Assembly (NCBI RefSeq): GCF_945859685.1
Contig: NC_079148.1
Location: 50,912,421-50,976,420, forward strand
From: Eupeodes corollae
Lineage: Eukaryota; Arthropoda; Insecta; Diptera; Syrphidae
Reading direction: 5' to 3'
Length of the DNA: 64,000 nucleotides
A model generated the notes under the pieces. That model was not told where the DNA came from, did no database searches, and saw nothing but the letters and a program-made list of their open reading frames with translations. A program made the position numbers and the translations under genes. Shown piece after piece: positions 1 to 10,930 of this stretch. The stretch's first letter is position 1. The number at the start of each line of letters is the position of its first letter.

Positions 1-880
1 ACCACCTAATTTATTTATTTATTAACAATAAATAATATGTTTGGACATTTTATGTTTTTAAAATTTCTAACAACTTTCTCAAAGGAATTTAAAGAGCAGT
101 AGAATGAAATAATACGAACACAATTCACTGTTCATTCTTACCTAGCAATCAAATTAGCTTTGCTCCTCTTTTTATCATGTTTGAATTATAGAGAATTCTT
201 GAGAAATAGAATCATACAAATTTTGTTTTTTAGATTTCTTACAGTTAAAGTGAGAATTTTGTTTTTTGTTTTTATTTTTGTGAGGATACGGAAATCTCCT
301 GAGATCTCACATTTGTCAATAATTTCACTTTATTTAATATAAATAAATTGCCGATTTGAATTAATTTTCATTTTTATTTGTATGTGCATGAATGCAATTT
401 GGCGCTGATAGATTGTAAATGAAACTTAAGGTTTCACAAATTGCAATAGGATCCATGGACATTCTGTTTTCCTTATAACGTCCATAGAATTGATATCTGT
501 ACTGTATGCCCGGGTCCCGGTATACGCGGATTGTACTCGTCGATAAAATGTCTATTGAATCTTATATCGTGTTTTTCAATGTAAAATATGACCAAATGAC
601 TTTTATCTATTTTTAATTTTCATGGACATAATGACCATTTTGGCTTTGAAACTATCTCCCAAAATAATGTCCACAGCTTTTATTTTCTCCTGTGGGGTCT
701 TACAAGTTAATGGTCGTCATGACTGCAATTATTGTCTCCTTAAAACGTACAAACTACTACCTACAGCACTTTGTTCTAAGTCAAAAATCGATGTTTGTAT
801 CAGAAAACTGTTACAAGTTGGTCTAGCCTCGTCTATATTTTTATTGTACATTAAAAACTCTGGTGGTTAAAGCAGTACAA
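1..880. other. AT-rich non-coding stretch
   Basis: No gene is recognisable here. The short open frames have no recognisable motifs and are what AT-rich DNA gives by chance. The stretch ends where an RTE retrotransposon fragment begins. Confidence 0.5.
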
Positions 881-1655
881 AGCGTGATGTCAGTGGAGCG
901 TTTTTTGAGCATTAGCAAAGAAGATGGGTTTAGTGGTCAATGAGGGCAAGACCAAGTATATGCTGTCATCAAAAAAGGACATTGAATAACGACGTCTTGG
1001 ACAAAACGTCACCATGGACAGCTGTAATTTTGAGGTTGTTAAGGACTTTGTCTACCTAGGCACCGTTATTAACACAGTCAACGAGACCAGCGCTGAAATC
1101 AAACGAAGAATAACTCTTGCAAATCGCTGCTTCTTTGGACTTAGATGGCAATTGAGAAGTTAAGTCCTCTCTTGAGCATCTAAAATCACCATCTATAAGA
1201 CACTCATCATCCCGGTTCTCATTTATGGCGCTGAGGCCTGGACCCTGTCAAAGAAAGATGAGAGCGTCTTAGGATGCTTCGAGAGAAAAATTCTTAGAGT
1301 GGTTTTTGGTCCCGTACGCATAGATGGAGAATGGAGGAGAAGATATAACGACGAACTGTACGGGCTGTACAACGACACAGACCTAGTTAACAGAATTAAA
1401 GTCCAAGGACTTAGATGGCTAGGTCATGTAGAGCGAATGGACATCAACGCTCCAGCCCGGAAGGTCTTCGAATCCAATCGCGAGGTACCTACGGCGCAGT
1501 AGAAGAAGACCGCGACTCAAGTGGCGCACGCAGGTGGGTGAAGATCTCAACCAACTTGAAGTGCGAAACTGGAGACAGCTAACTAGGGACCGACCTGGTT
1601 GGAGACGCATGTTGGTTGAGGCCTAGGTCCGCCCGGGCTGTAGCGCCAAATTAAG
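881..1655 (+). mobile_element. RTE-type LINE, 5'-truncated 3' end
   Basis: This is the C-terminal part of a non-LTR retrotransposon reverse transcriptase. Broken frames match other copies in the window: GLVVNEGKTKYMLSSKKD, then DFVYLG, then the C-terminal domain with LYGLYNDTDLVNRIKVQ and RWLGHVERM. Stops and small shifts interrupt it, for example after KKDIE and near 1500, so it is dead. The 3' end GGGCTGTAGCGCC followed by AAATTAAGTAAG is a worn version of the tail seen in other copies. The 5' part is missing, the usual result of incomplete reverse transcription. The RTE assignment rests on the C-terminal domain type and the short-repeat 3' tails. Confidence 0.8.
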
Positions 1656-2097
1656 TAATGTTAAAGAAGTAAACACATTTCTTATTTCTCATTTCATTAA
1701 TCCCTAAATTTGAGGTTCTAATACATCAAAGTTCTATCTCAAAGCGAGATCTAAATCAGAGTTTTAATTTTTCAATAAACTGACTTAGTTTACAACTTTT
1801 CCAAGAAATAGAAAAATAATGTGTATTAATAGGGAATGTTTTTTTAAACTAAAACAAAACTGAGAAATCAAAACCACTGATTCTCCGCAGTAATACAGTA
1901 ATAATTTTGTATTTGTATTTATGTTTTCCAAAAGATGTAAACGTGCACCATCATTTTTTCAAACGAAAGAATTTTAAATATTTATTCATTAAAATCGGTT
2001 AAAAGATTTGTCAAAATTCTAGGCATTCTTATGCTTATATAAATTTAAATTGGTTTTCATGTTTTCCAATTCATAAAACCAAATTACTTGTATTGTA
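1656..2097. other. AT-rich spacer, nothing recognised
   Basis: AT-rich sequence between an RTE fragment and a Tc1-like element. No coding or repeat signal was recognised. Confidence 0.4.
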
Positions 2098-3633
2098 CCG
2101 TTGCGTTCATAAAAATAGCAGTGCTCTCCAATTAAAACAAAAAGGCCTACAATATCAACGTTTTATTATCGATTTTTTACCGTTAGCTTTGTCACAGTAA
2201 AAACCGTTTTTAAATATATGAATGTTCATAAAAATAGCAATGCATGACAAAGTACTGGATCTATTACGTGAGAAGTAAGAAAAACTGTAATAAGTTATAA
2301 GTTTGTTGCATAACCATTGTTTTTTATGACTGTTTCGCATCTACGTGGCATCGAGTCCACTAAAACCTGACTACTCTCGATTGGTATTGCGTTCCACGAA
2401 TCACGCACTCCTTCCCACAATTCTTTAGAATTCTTGGGTTTTGGTTTATGAACTGCTTTCTTAACATTTCCCCACAAATTTTCGATGCGGTTAAGGTTAG
2501 GGAATTGGGCGGGCTGATAACTGATAACTTCTTCTGCGCAAACCATGATTTTGCTTTTTTTTTTGACGTATGCTTTGGGTCATAGTTGTGTTGGTATACC
2601 CAAACCAACGGCATTTCCTCTTCAGTATAGGGTAACATAACCTTCTCGAGAATTTTCACATAGTTGGTTGCACCCCTTACGATAGGATAAATAGGCCTGA
2701 CCCCGTTATGACGGAATATAAAAAGCAAACCCATTTCATAATTTTTCCTCTACCATTTTTCACTGTTTTGATAGTGTTCCGTGGATCGATTGCTGCATTT
2801 TATGCTCTTCTCACATATTCTCGACGACCCTTGGACCCAAAAAGAACGACTTTGCTTTCATCGCTTCACAAAACATTCCTCCATTTCTCTTTTGCCTAAT
2901 CTCTATGCGCTTTAACAAACTCCATTCTCTTTGCCACATGCCTTTTCGTCAAGAATGATACCTTGCCTGGACTTTGGGCTGGTAACTTAACTTATAAAAG
3001 ACGTCTTCGTATTGTGACAGCGTTAACAGACAGTTGAAGTCTACTTCTTATTTTCCTAGAGCCTATGGAAGGATTCTGTTTTGCTGACTGAATATTTTTT
3101 TTGTCAGTTCTTTCAGTAGTCATCCTTTTTGGGCCTAGCGTTTTCGGTTTATTTTGCCATTTTAAGGCGTTACTGACCATTTTTGGTGAGCAGCCTTGGA
3201 TGTCTTGAATATTTTGGTAGGCTTTTCCCTCCAAACGCAGTTTTCTAATAAGTTTTCGAAATTTTTCGGTGCAGTGTCTTGAGCTAATATTAATTAATTT
3301 TGTATATGCTAGTATGTTACAAATACTTACTTTAACTTTAAATAGTGAAATATTTACTTATCGAAAAATAAAAAAATGAATTTTTAGCACCTTTTACTTA
3401 TAAAATCAAGAGAACTGCTATTTTTATGAACACTCTATATCCAGAGAGTTTGAAATAATGTGTGTTCACCGGGTAAAGTGGAGTATAACTTCAAGCTAAA
3501 AGTCTCTAATATGAAAACGAAAGACCGTTAGATGCAAGTAACATGGTAATTTTTTTGTAAGAATTCCCGTTATTTAAATAATTGACAATCTAATAAAATG
3601 TGACCAGCACTGCTATTTTTATGAACACAACTG
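2098..3633 (-). mobile_element. Tc1-like DNA transposon with doubled (IR/DR) ends, inactive
   Basis: A 1,536 bp element bounded by TA on both sides (2096-2097 and 3634-3635). The outer ends are inverted repeats matching at about 26 of 28 bases around GTTCATAAAAATAGCAGTGC. A second, inner copy of this motif lies at 2224-2243 and, inverted, at 3417-3431, giving the IR/DR arrangement known from some Tc1-family transposons. The minus strand carries transposase pieces: an N-terminal HTH region (about 3234-2992, RKIRSRLQLSVNAVTIRRRL) and catalytic-domain parts (2734-2295) with HNYDPKHTSKK and PNLNRIENLWG, the second and third acidic motifs of the DDE domain. Stops and frameshifts between about 2990 and 2730 and near 2550 break it, so no functional transposase is encoded. 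Confidence 0.88.
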
Positions 3634-5100
3634 TATATCTGAAGAAGCTAGAATAAATCCAAAGAGATTGCTTTTACACAATCACGAATCTGACTATTTT
3701 GACGTCTTTTTGTGGACTTCCCCTTTTACAAACTATTAGAACGTTCAGTCAAACTTTGTTTATCTTTTGCAAATGATTTTCCAAAATCAATACAAATCAA
3801 TAAAAACAAATCAACACTGAAAGAATCAATCCCTTGTTGGATTTTATGAAAATCAGGATGTTTCAATATACATATGTCTTTAAATTCAAGATGGGTCTAT
3901 TCACAATTATTATAATTCAACAAAAATATCTCACACATTTATATAAAACATTATGTATGAAGGTAGGTATATTCACAGTAAATTCTACACCCATCTCAAT
4001 GCCCAACACAACAATTTCATTTTGATTTAATTGAATATTATGATGATGCCCCGAGATGGGGTGACACAAGTTTCCAAGTGGTACATATAACTTCCTTTCT
4101 ACCGTAGCACAATATAAAATTTAAAAAAAAAAAATACGATAAGGGTATAAAGACGAAATTTACAACAACGAAACACGAACAACAAAAAAGAAGAAGAGAC
4201 AAATATAAAAATGCCAACAGTAATTACGTAATGACACATATAAAATGAAAATTAAATAAAATAAACTTTTCAATAAAACAAAAACAAAAATATAATAACT
4301 GCTAACAAAACAGAAAATTTGTTGTCTTTTTTAATTTTTGATTTACTTGATCTTTAAGTTTAACTCGAACGTAAATGTGAACGCTAACGCGACGATGACG
4401 ATGATGAGGAGAGTTTAGATTAGCAAAGAATAAATTGATTTAAATGGAATTGTTTCAAGAATTTAAAAATAAAATGCATTATATACCTAAACTAAAGAAA
4501 AATGTAAGTATATTACGATCCAAGAGGAACAAGAACAAGACTGAAAATTGGAAATTGGAAATATCACGTTGAAATGTGCTTTTGCTTATGCTGTTCAGCA
4601 GGCAAAACAACAAAATAAAGGAAGGAAACTCAAACCAAAGTAAACTATGTGAGGAGGTAGGTTTTTATTTTTTATTTTTTTGCTTTTCTCGACACCCCAA
4701 GAGAACAACCTCGACTGGGGCACTAGTGTTTGAGTGTAGAATTTGTGTCTATGTAGCTAGAGGTATGCATCTTTCATTCATAAATCGATTTAGATTATAT
4801 TTTTAAACTACGTCACGAACACGACACATGTATGCACATACATAGGTACTTCTACCTACCTATAAGTTAGAATTTTTAAGTTTTAATAATATCCCTAGCG
4901 CTTCTACACCTTTACATGATGACTTAAATGAAAAGCAAGGCGATTATATAATTTGCACATTGAATTTTCTTATTTTTGTTTCCTTTTTTTACGACGGAAT
5001 TTCTACTCACAGAATTACTTATAGAATGTAATTTGGACTTGGTACGTGTTTCATCTTTTGCGCTAGGGGCGCGTTTTTTTTGTTGTCTATAGATAGGTAG
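3634..5100. other. Non-coding, A/T-rich, no gene seen
   Basis: The stretch includes an A-rich segment (about 4105-4310) full of AAC/CAA words and a small inverted repeat near 4050 (CCCCGAGATGGGG). Such composition is common in fly 5' UTRs and introns, but no exon can be supported. Confidence 0.35.
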
Positions 5101-5165
5101 GTATAAGTTGTAAATACCTACAATAATTTACAATAAGCAGAGAGTAAATTAAGACACAAGGGCAG

Positions 5166-5220
5166 CAAATCAAACCGAGAACGAGACCGAGAACGAGAAC
5201 GAAACCGAGACCGAGTCGAA
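5166..5220. repeat. Imperfect GAGAAC/GAGACC hexamer repeat
   Basis: About eight imperfect copies of a purine-rich six-base word (GAGACC, GAGAAC, GAAACC). Read on the minus strand it gives an Arg-Ser-rich string within a chance frame at 5118-5306. I see no evidence that it is translated. Confidence 0.7.
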
Positions 5221-6507
5221 CTAGCGAAAAACCAACACACGAGTTGTCTCCTCCGGATCAGATGTGTACTTAATAATTTTTTTGCAAATTCGTTGGCTGT
5301 TGGCATGATTCTCCTACTTACTACCTACTCAACTCATGTCAGTAGCAGCACAGCAGCAAAAAGCAGAAAATGTGCGCAATGCAGATGAGGGAGGCCTCCC
5401 TTCTACCCTAACTACTACTGTACAGTGTACACTCGTCGTCGTCGTAGCTCGTCGACCGACAGAGAGATCCCAGCAGCGCGTATTTTTCGTCTCCAATCAA
5501 AATTGAAATTATGTCTACCCTTTTATAATTTTAATACACATAAATTGATGAATGATGATGATGTTGTATTTGATGTCCGTACCTGCAAATCTGATGATTT
5601 AAATACACAAGAGTATGATGAATAAAAATGCTCCATAAAAAGCCTTAACTTTGCTGTTTGCTCCTTGCTTTGCCAGAGATTTTATAAGTTGACGTAGCTT
5701 GAGCCCGAGCCCGAACTAAAAACAACTAATCAATTTCAATTGGAAGAGAAACACCACACGGGAGCGCAAAACGACAACGACAACGAGTCGAATTCGACGA
5801 GCGACGGTTGATGGCTTGTTGTTGTTGTCGCTTTTCTAGCAGGCAGCGGTGGAGGCGAAGGGTAGTATTCGTTTCGTATAGAATGGAAATGAGAGCAGTA
5901 GCAGCAGCAGCAGCTGTGATCTGAACAAGGCAACCAGCAATAGCAAAGCATCGCAATCGCAAAGAATTTTTTTTTGTTGCTTTTTCACTATTTTCACGGA
6001 GGACGGTCTTCGGTCGGTAGAGGTAGAAAATAGGGAAGTTGTCGATGGAGTCGGAATCAAAATGGGAGGGGGGCGAGTTGCGCGTAATCGAATTCTATCC
6101 ATGTCCTTGAAAAAAAAAACTACTCAATACCCAGAACCTTTGGTTAAATAAAAAAAACCTTTTTACACACGAAGAAAAACTTATTTTCCGCAATAAATGT
6201 TTGCAAAACTTGAACTTAGCAAAAATCACTAAAAATGCACACCGAAAGTTGGAAAAATGGGGAGAAAAGTACAAGCACACACACACGACTAGGTAGAGTG
6301 GAATTTTTTTCACATCTTCCCAACTAAACTAGAGGAGCCCACGACACGATACAACCATTTTCTTCTTTCAGTTTCAATTGAAAATAACTTTGAAAATCCG
6401 CATGTTGTTAACGTTAAGTAAATTTTCTTTGCACATTGATTTAAAAATTGTTTAATGTGAAATTATTGAGTAAACCAATTTGAAAAAAGAAAGACAAACT
6501 TACTTAC
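5221..6507. other. GC-richer non-coding segment, possible promoter or first-intron region
   Basis: This stretch is less AT-rich than its surroundings and rich in CAG/CGA-type words (about 5340-5460 and 5740-6080). Overlapping minus-strand frames at 5726-6102 are low complexity and mutually incompatible, as expected of non-coding sequence. The composition would suit a promoter, 5' UTR or first intron, possibly of the gene whose start may lie at 6516, but no core promoter element is clear. Confidence 0.3.
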
Positions 6508-6516
6508 CTTTGCCAT
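6508..6516 (-). CDS. Candidate nine-base start exon (Met-Ala-Lys) of an unidentified gene
   Basis: Read on the minus strand, ATGGCAAAG is followed directly by GTAAGTAAG, an excellent 5' splice site (6507 downwards). The ATG is preceded by A-rich sequence ending AAATTATC. Tiny start exons followed by long introns occur in flies. No downstream exon could be identified between 6500 and the left edge, so this may be a chance ATG next to a chance donor. No function can be proposed. Confidence 0.2.
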
Positions 6517-7876
6517 GATAATTTTTTTTCACTTTATTAACAGGAATGGCGTAGACTACAAAAGTCAACTCAAGTATGAAGAATTGAGAAGATTGAACGA
6601 ATTGAAGTGGGTAAATTTTTTCCTTGTAGAATATTTTTTGAAGAAGAAAATTGCGCCGGTTTGAGAATTGAAATGCGCGTATATTTTGTTATTGTATTCC
6701 AGTGGTTCCGAAGGGAATATTCCAGATGGAACGATTTGGTATGATGGAGAATGACATTTCAGTTTGGGGGATGGTTACATTTTGATGTATTGAGCTAATT
6801 TGAGCTTAAATAAGGGTGAGAGTTGATTTGAAGTGGGAACTATAATTTTAATGGCATGATAACATGTAGTTTTTCATAGATCTTGTTTTAAGTTTTTATT
6901 TTTTTAAACAACCTTGAAAGAACATCTGAATCTTATCAAAGAGAACAACTGTTTAAAGATTTAAAAACTATTTAATCAGGTAAAGATTCCACTTTAAACA
7001 TAGAAATTGTGATAATAAATTACTTAATTTGGAGAAAATAAGATCCATGCAAACTTTAAAATTTCATTTTTTCCAGATAAATTTATTTAGTTAATCTGGA
7101 TTTCACTTTTTGTACCCTTTTACACAAACTGTGTATTTTTTCCTAGAAAATAATAAATGGGCAAAACCAAGTGCAAATTTAAAGTGAATATAAGATGGCT
7201 ATTTTGATTTAAAAATGTATTATCCTATTTTTGTGAGGTGGGACGGCTTCTGGCTTCAACACTCTTGTAAGCACTCAGATATCATAATTAAGATGTTAAG
7301 ATAATCACGGGTTGATTGCAATGTCTAAAAGCACCCTCTAGAAAACAAAGCTTCCATCTACTTTAAGCTGCCGGAGGTTAGTTGAAGTTGATCGTAGTGA
7401 CTCAGACCCTTAGGTATTTTAAATTGCTTTTATCGTCCGAACAACTTTTATTGCCTGCAACTTTTTTTAATTACAAACAAAAGGTTTGCATTTTGTCATT
7501 TTTTATTTTTCTAATGTCAGAAAGACATCTCTCCTTGGCAGTCTTACCATTATATTAGTAAGGAAGGGCTAACACTTCGTTAAATTTTATTGTAGAGAAA
7601 CTCAACTTAAAGAACATGGTTAAATATAACTCCAAAGTACACGATAAAAACATGTTTGTCAGGTGAAAAGAGTTAAGCTTTTCTGTGATTGTTAGTAAAA
7701 ATATTTAATAAAAAAGTAACTGGAAAACAATTATTAAAATATTTATTTGTGTTTTTATTTGTTTTAAAAAATGTCCAGTATTCAGAAAAGGTTCAAGAAC
7801 CTAATTTGAAACGTACCAGATTGACAAATTGAACGATGGTAAAAAAGGAGCTATTGGTCAAAGCAGCAGATCTCTT
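6517..7876. other. AT-rich non-coding stretch
   Basis: No open frame of note and no recognised repeat. It ends at the TTAC-repeat tail of a minus-strand RTE element. Confidence 0.45.
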
Positions 7877-7877
7877 T

Positions 7878-10050
7878 CTTACTTACTTACTTAAGGTGGC
7901 ACTACAGTCCTGTGTGAACTAGAGCATCACCTAACAAACTTCTCCATCTGGCTCAGTCCCTAGCTAGATGTCTCCAGTTTCGCGCTCCAATTTGGGATCC
8001 GGGATCCGGTCTTCCTCTACTGCGCTGTCCTGTGGGTGTGGATTCGAAGACTTTCCGGGCCGGAGCTTTGGTTTTCATGCGCTCTACGTGACCCAGCCAT
8101 CTTGGTCGTTGGATTTTTACCCTTTTGGCTAGGTCTACGTCGCTGTACAGCCCGTACAGCTCTTCGTTCCATCTTCTCCTCCACTCCCCTTCGATGCATA
8201 CGGGACCATAGATTACACGAAGAACTTTTCTCTCGAACCGACCCAAGATGCTTTCATCCGCTTTTGTCATAGTCAATGCTTCTGAACCGTATAGCAGGAC
8301 GGGGATGATAAGGGTCTCATATAGCAAAACTTTAGTCCCTCGAGAGAGGACTTTACCACTCAATTGCTTTCTTAGCCCAAAGAAACAGCGGTTAGCAAGC
8401 GTTATTCTGCGTTTGATCTCAGCTCTGGTGCTGTTTTCTGCGTTTACAGCGGAGCCTAGGTAGACGAAGTCCTCGACTACCTTAAAGTTACGTCTGTCGA
8501 TGGTGACGTTTTGACCAAGACGTCGGTGTTGTATGTCCTTTCTTGAATACAGCATGTACTTTGTTTTGCCTCATCTACCATAATTGGTGTTGGTATTCTT
8601 GGTTTTTCCAGGATCTGCCGTAATGTGAATATTTGATCAACTGTGGACTTTCCTGGTCGAAAACAACTCTGATAAGGACCTATCAGGTTGTTGACGAAGT
8701 GCACATATTACGTCAGAGAAGATTTTATAGGCGATGGTAAGTAGGTTGATTCCTCTATAGTTGATGCGGCTTAGAGGGTCTCGTTTTTTCAGGATCGGGC
8801 AAACAATACTGAGGTTGTATTCATCGGGCATGTTTTCTTCCGACCATATCCAGCTTCTTTAAAGAGCTCGGCATTCAAGCCATCCGCTCCAGCAGCTTAA
8901 TTAGACTTCAGCTTAGATATGGCAATATTTACTTCGTCTAAGTCGGGAGGACGGGATTGTTGGCTTTCGTCGTCTATGTTGAATGGATCATCCTGCCTGA
9001 CAGCGGAATTCAGTTTGTCATCGCCTCTATACAGTCTGCAGAAGTGGTCCTTCCATAACCTCAGCATTGACTGCGGTTCCACTAAGATGTTTCCACTTTC
9101 GTCTTTGCAGCCTTCGGTTCTAGGTTTATGTACCTGTGAATTTCGTTTCAATTGTTCATAAAACTTTCGAACTTCATTCCTGCGTTTAAACCTCTCTACA
9201 TCTTCGACCGCACGCTTCTCATGCCCTCTTTTTTTCCTTCTGAGAAAGTCGGCTTTCCTCTCGCCTCTTCTGCTCATAGAGCTCATGAGCAGCTCTCGTC
9301 CTTTTATGCAGCACCGCTTTGCGTGCCTGTTGTTTGGCTGCATTTGCTTGCCGACATTCCTCATCAAACCAGGGGTTCCTTGTTTGAAACCCAGCATATC
9401 AGAGGTGGCTACCCTGATTGCATCTTGGCAACGTTGCCACTAGTTTTCGATACATTGTGTTGGCGGCAGAGAACTTCGAGAGAGGTTACTTGTAACTCGG
9501 TCGGAAAAGGATTTGGCTATCTCTGGCGATTGTAGCCGTTTAACGTTGTACCTTCTCCCAGCACCTCCCTGTTTTGCCTTGGGTCTGGAAATCCGAAGTG
9601 CTACCTTGGCTACAACGAGGTAGCGATCTAAGTAGATTTTAACTCCTCGGAAAGTTCGGACGTCCATGATGCTGGAAACGTGTCGGGCGTCGATCGCAAT
9701 ATGGTCAATCTGGTTGAAGGTAGATTGATCTGGAGAAGTCCAAGTTCCTTTGTTTACGTTAAAGTGTGGAAAACGCGTACTGGCTACCATGACGTTTCGC
9801 CCTGCAGCAAATTCTATGAGCCTGAATCCGTTGTCGGAAGTGTTGTCGTGCAAGCTGTTCTTCCCGATTATTCCACCAAAGATGTCTTCCCTTCCTAGCT
9901 TGGCATTAAAATCACCCAGGACTATTTTAATATCGTAGCTAGGAAGAACATATCTTTGGTTTGTCGTCTTTCTCCAGCAGTGGCAAACGTGGGTATACCT
10001 ATCGTCCACTTGAATTCACTTTCGGGTCCCATATTGAGGTATAAGCTCTA
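7878..10050 (-). mobile_element. RTE-type LINE with endonuclease and RT regions, inactive
   Basis: The longest RTE copy in the window. From its 5' side it has an AP-type endonuclease region (about 10009-9540) with GDFNAKLGRE and FNQIDHIAID; the C-terminal histidine motif usually read as SDHYLV is LDRYLV here, so a catalytic histidine is lost. A charged linker (9397-9100) leads to RT fragments INYRGINLL (about 8770), GPYQSCFRPGKSTVDQI (about 8680) and the C-terminal domain (8555-7953) with GSEALTMTK, EWRRRWNEELYGLYSD and RWLGHVERM. The RT core with motifs A to C is deleted near 8570-8600, and several frameshifts are present. The 3' end GGACTGTAGTGCCACCTTAAG runs into an AAGT-type repeat (7878-7893 on the plus strand). 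The element is dead. Confidence 0.87.
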
Positions 10051-10930
10051 CTGAACACAAACAGGGGCGTCTTTCCAATAACGCTGCACGAAGTTAGGTA
10101 GGGGTCACAATAGAACATGTTTTAAATATTTTTGGGCCTAAAACAAGTTTTTTTTTTAAATTGATAACAGGCGTACTAACAGCTAGGTATGTAAGAAAGG
10201 GCATGCTGCCCCCTGCAACCCTCTTGCATGGGATCATTATTGGATTTGGGGTGGGTGCGAGTTTGGGTGTATGCAAAGTAGTTTTTGCATTTGAGCACTA
10301 AAATCAAAGAAATCCCCAACAAAAAAAGCAAGAATGGCAACACTGAGCACAAAACATGGAAGAAATGTCAAAATCAACCATTTTGCGTATTTTGTATGTA
10401 AAAAAGTGAACTTTGAAAATTAATTAAAAATAGATATAAATATTTCCTCGCTCTAAAACTGCTTTAGTTATTATTTATTTGCACATATCTATCAAATAAA
10501 AAAAAACGCGAGTCGAAATTCGTGCTGCGTTAATGGAAAGTTGTGCCCCATTTATTTCTATTTCATTTTTAATGAAAAACATTCGCTGAGTAAAGCCGGA
10601 CTAAGTGATTTATTATTATTAAGTTCCAATCAATTGTTTTTAGTCAGTTTACAAGTACTCAAAACAGAGTTCTATTTTTTTACCAAATTTAAATTTCTCG
10701 GTTTTCAGAAAATTGCTGATCAGCATAATGCTTAAGAATGTGAACACTACCTTAAATAAGCTGTTTACAAAAATGTGCACCTGAACGTTGTAGGAAAAGT
10801 CAATTTTTTGACATTTCTTATTTTTTGAATTGTTGATTGTTTTCTATTTTGTGCCGGTAGTGAATAATAATAAAATAAAAAGGAATATTTTATTAATTTA
10901 ATAGATTTAAGAAAAAAATAGGATTTCCAA
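10051..10930. other. 5' flank and probable 5' UTR of APC4
   Basis: No other gene is seen between the RTE element and the APC4 start codon. The promoter and 5' UTR of APC4 probably lie here. No clear TATA box, initiator or upstream exon could be assigned. Confidence 0.4.

Noticed and set aside
5726..6102. Overlapping minus-strand frames of 71-88 codons
   Set aside because: Three frames overlap on the same strand, are low complexity (CAG/CGA-type repeats) and resemble no protein family. Composition alone explains them.
9440..10009. Host AP endonuclease or craniofacial-development-protein-like gene
   Set aside because: The endonuclease motifs lead directly into RTE linker and RT sequence in the same orientation, and the active-site histidine is lost, so this is a retrotransposon part.
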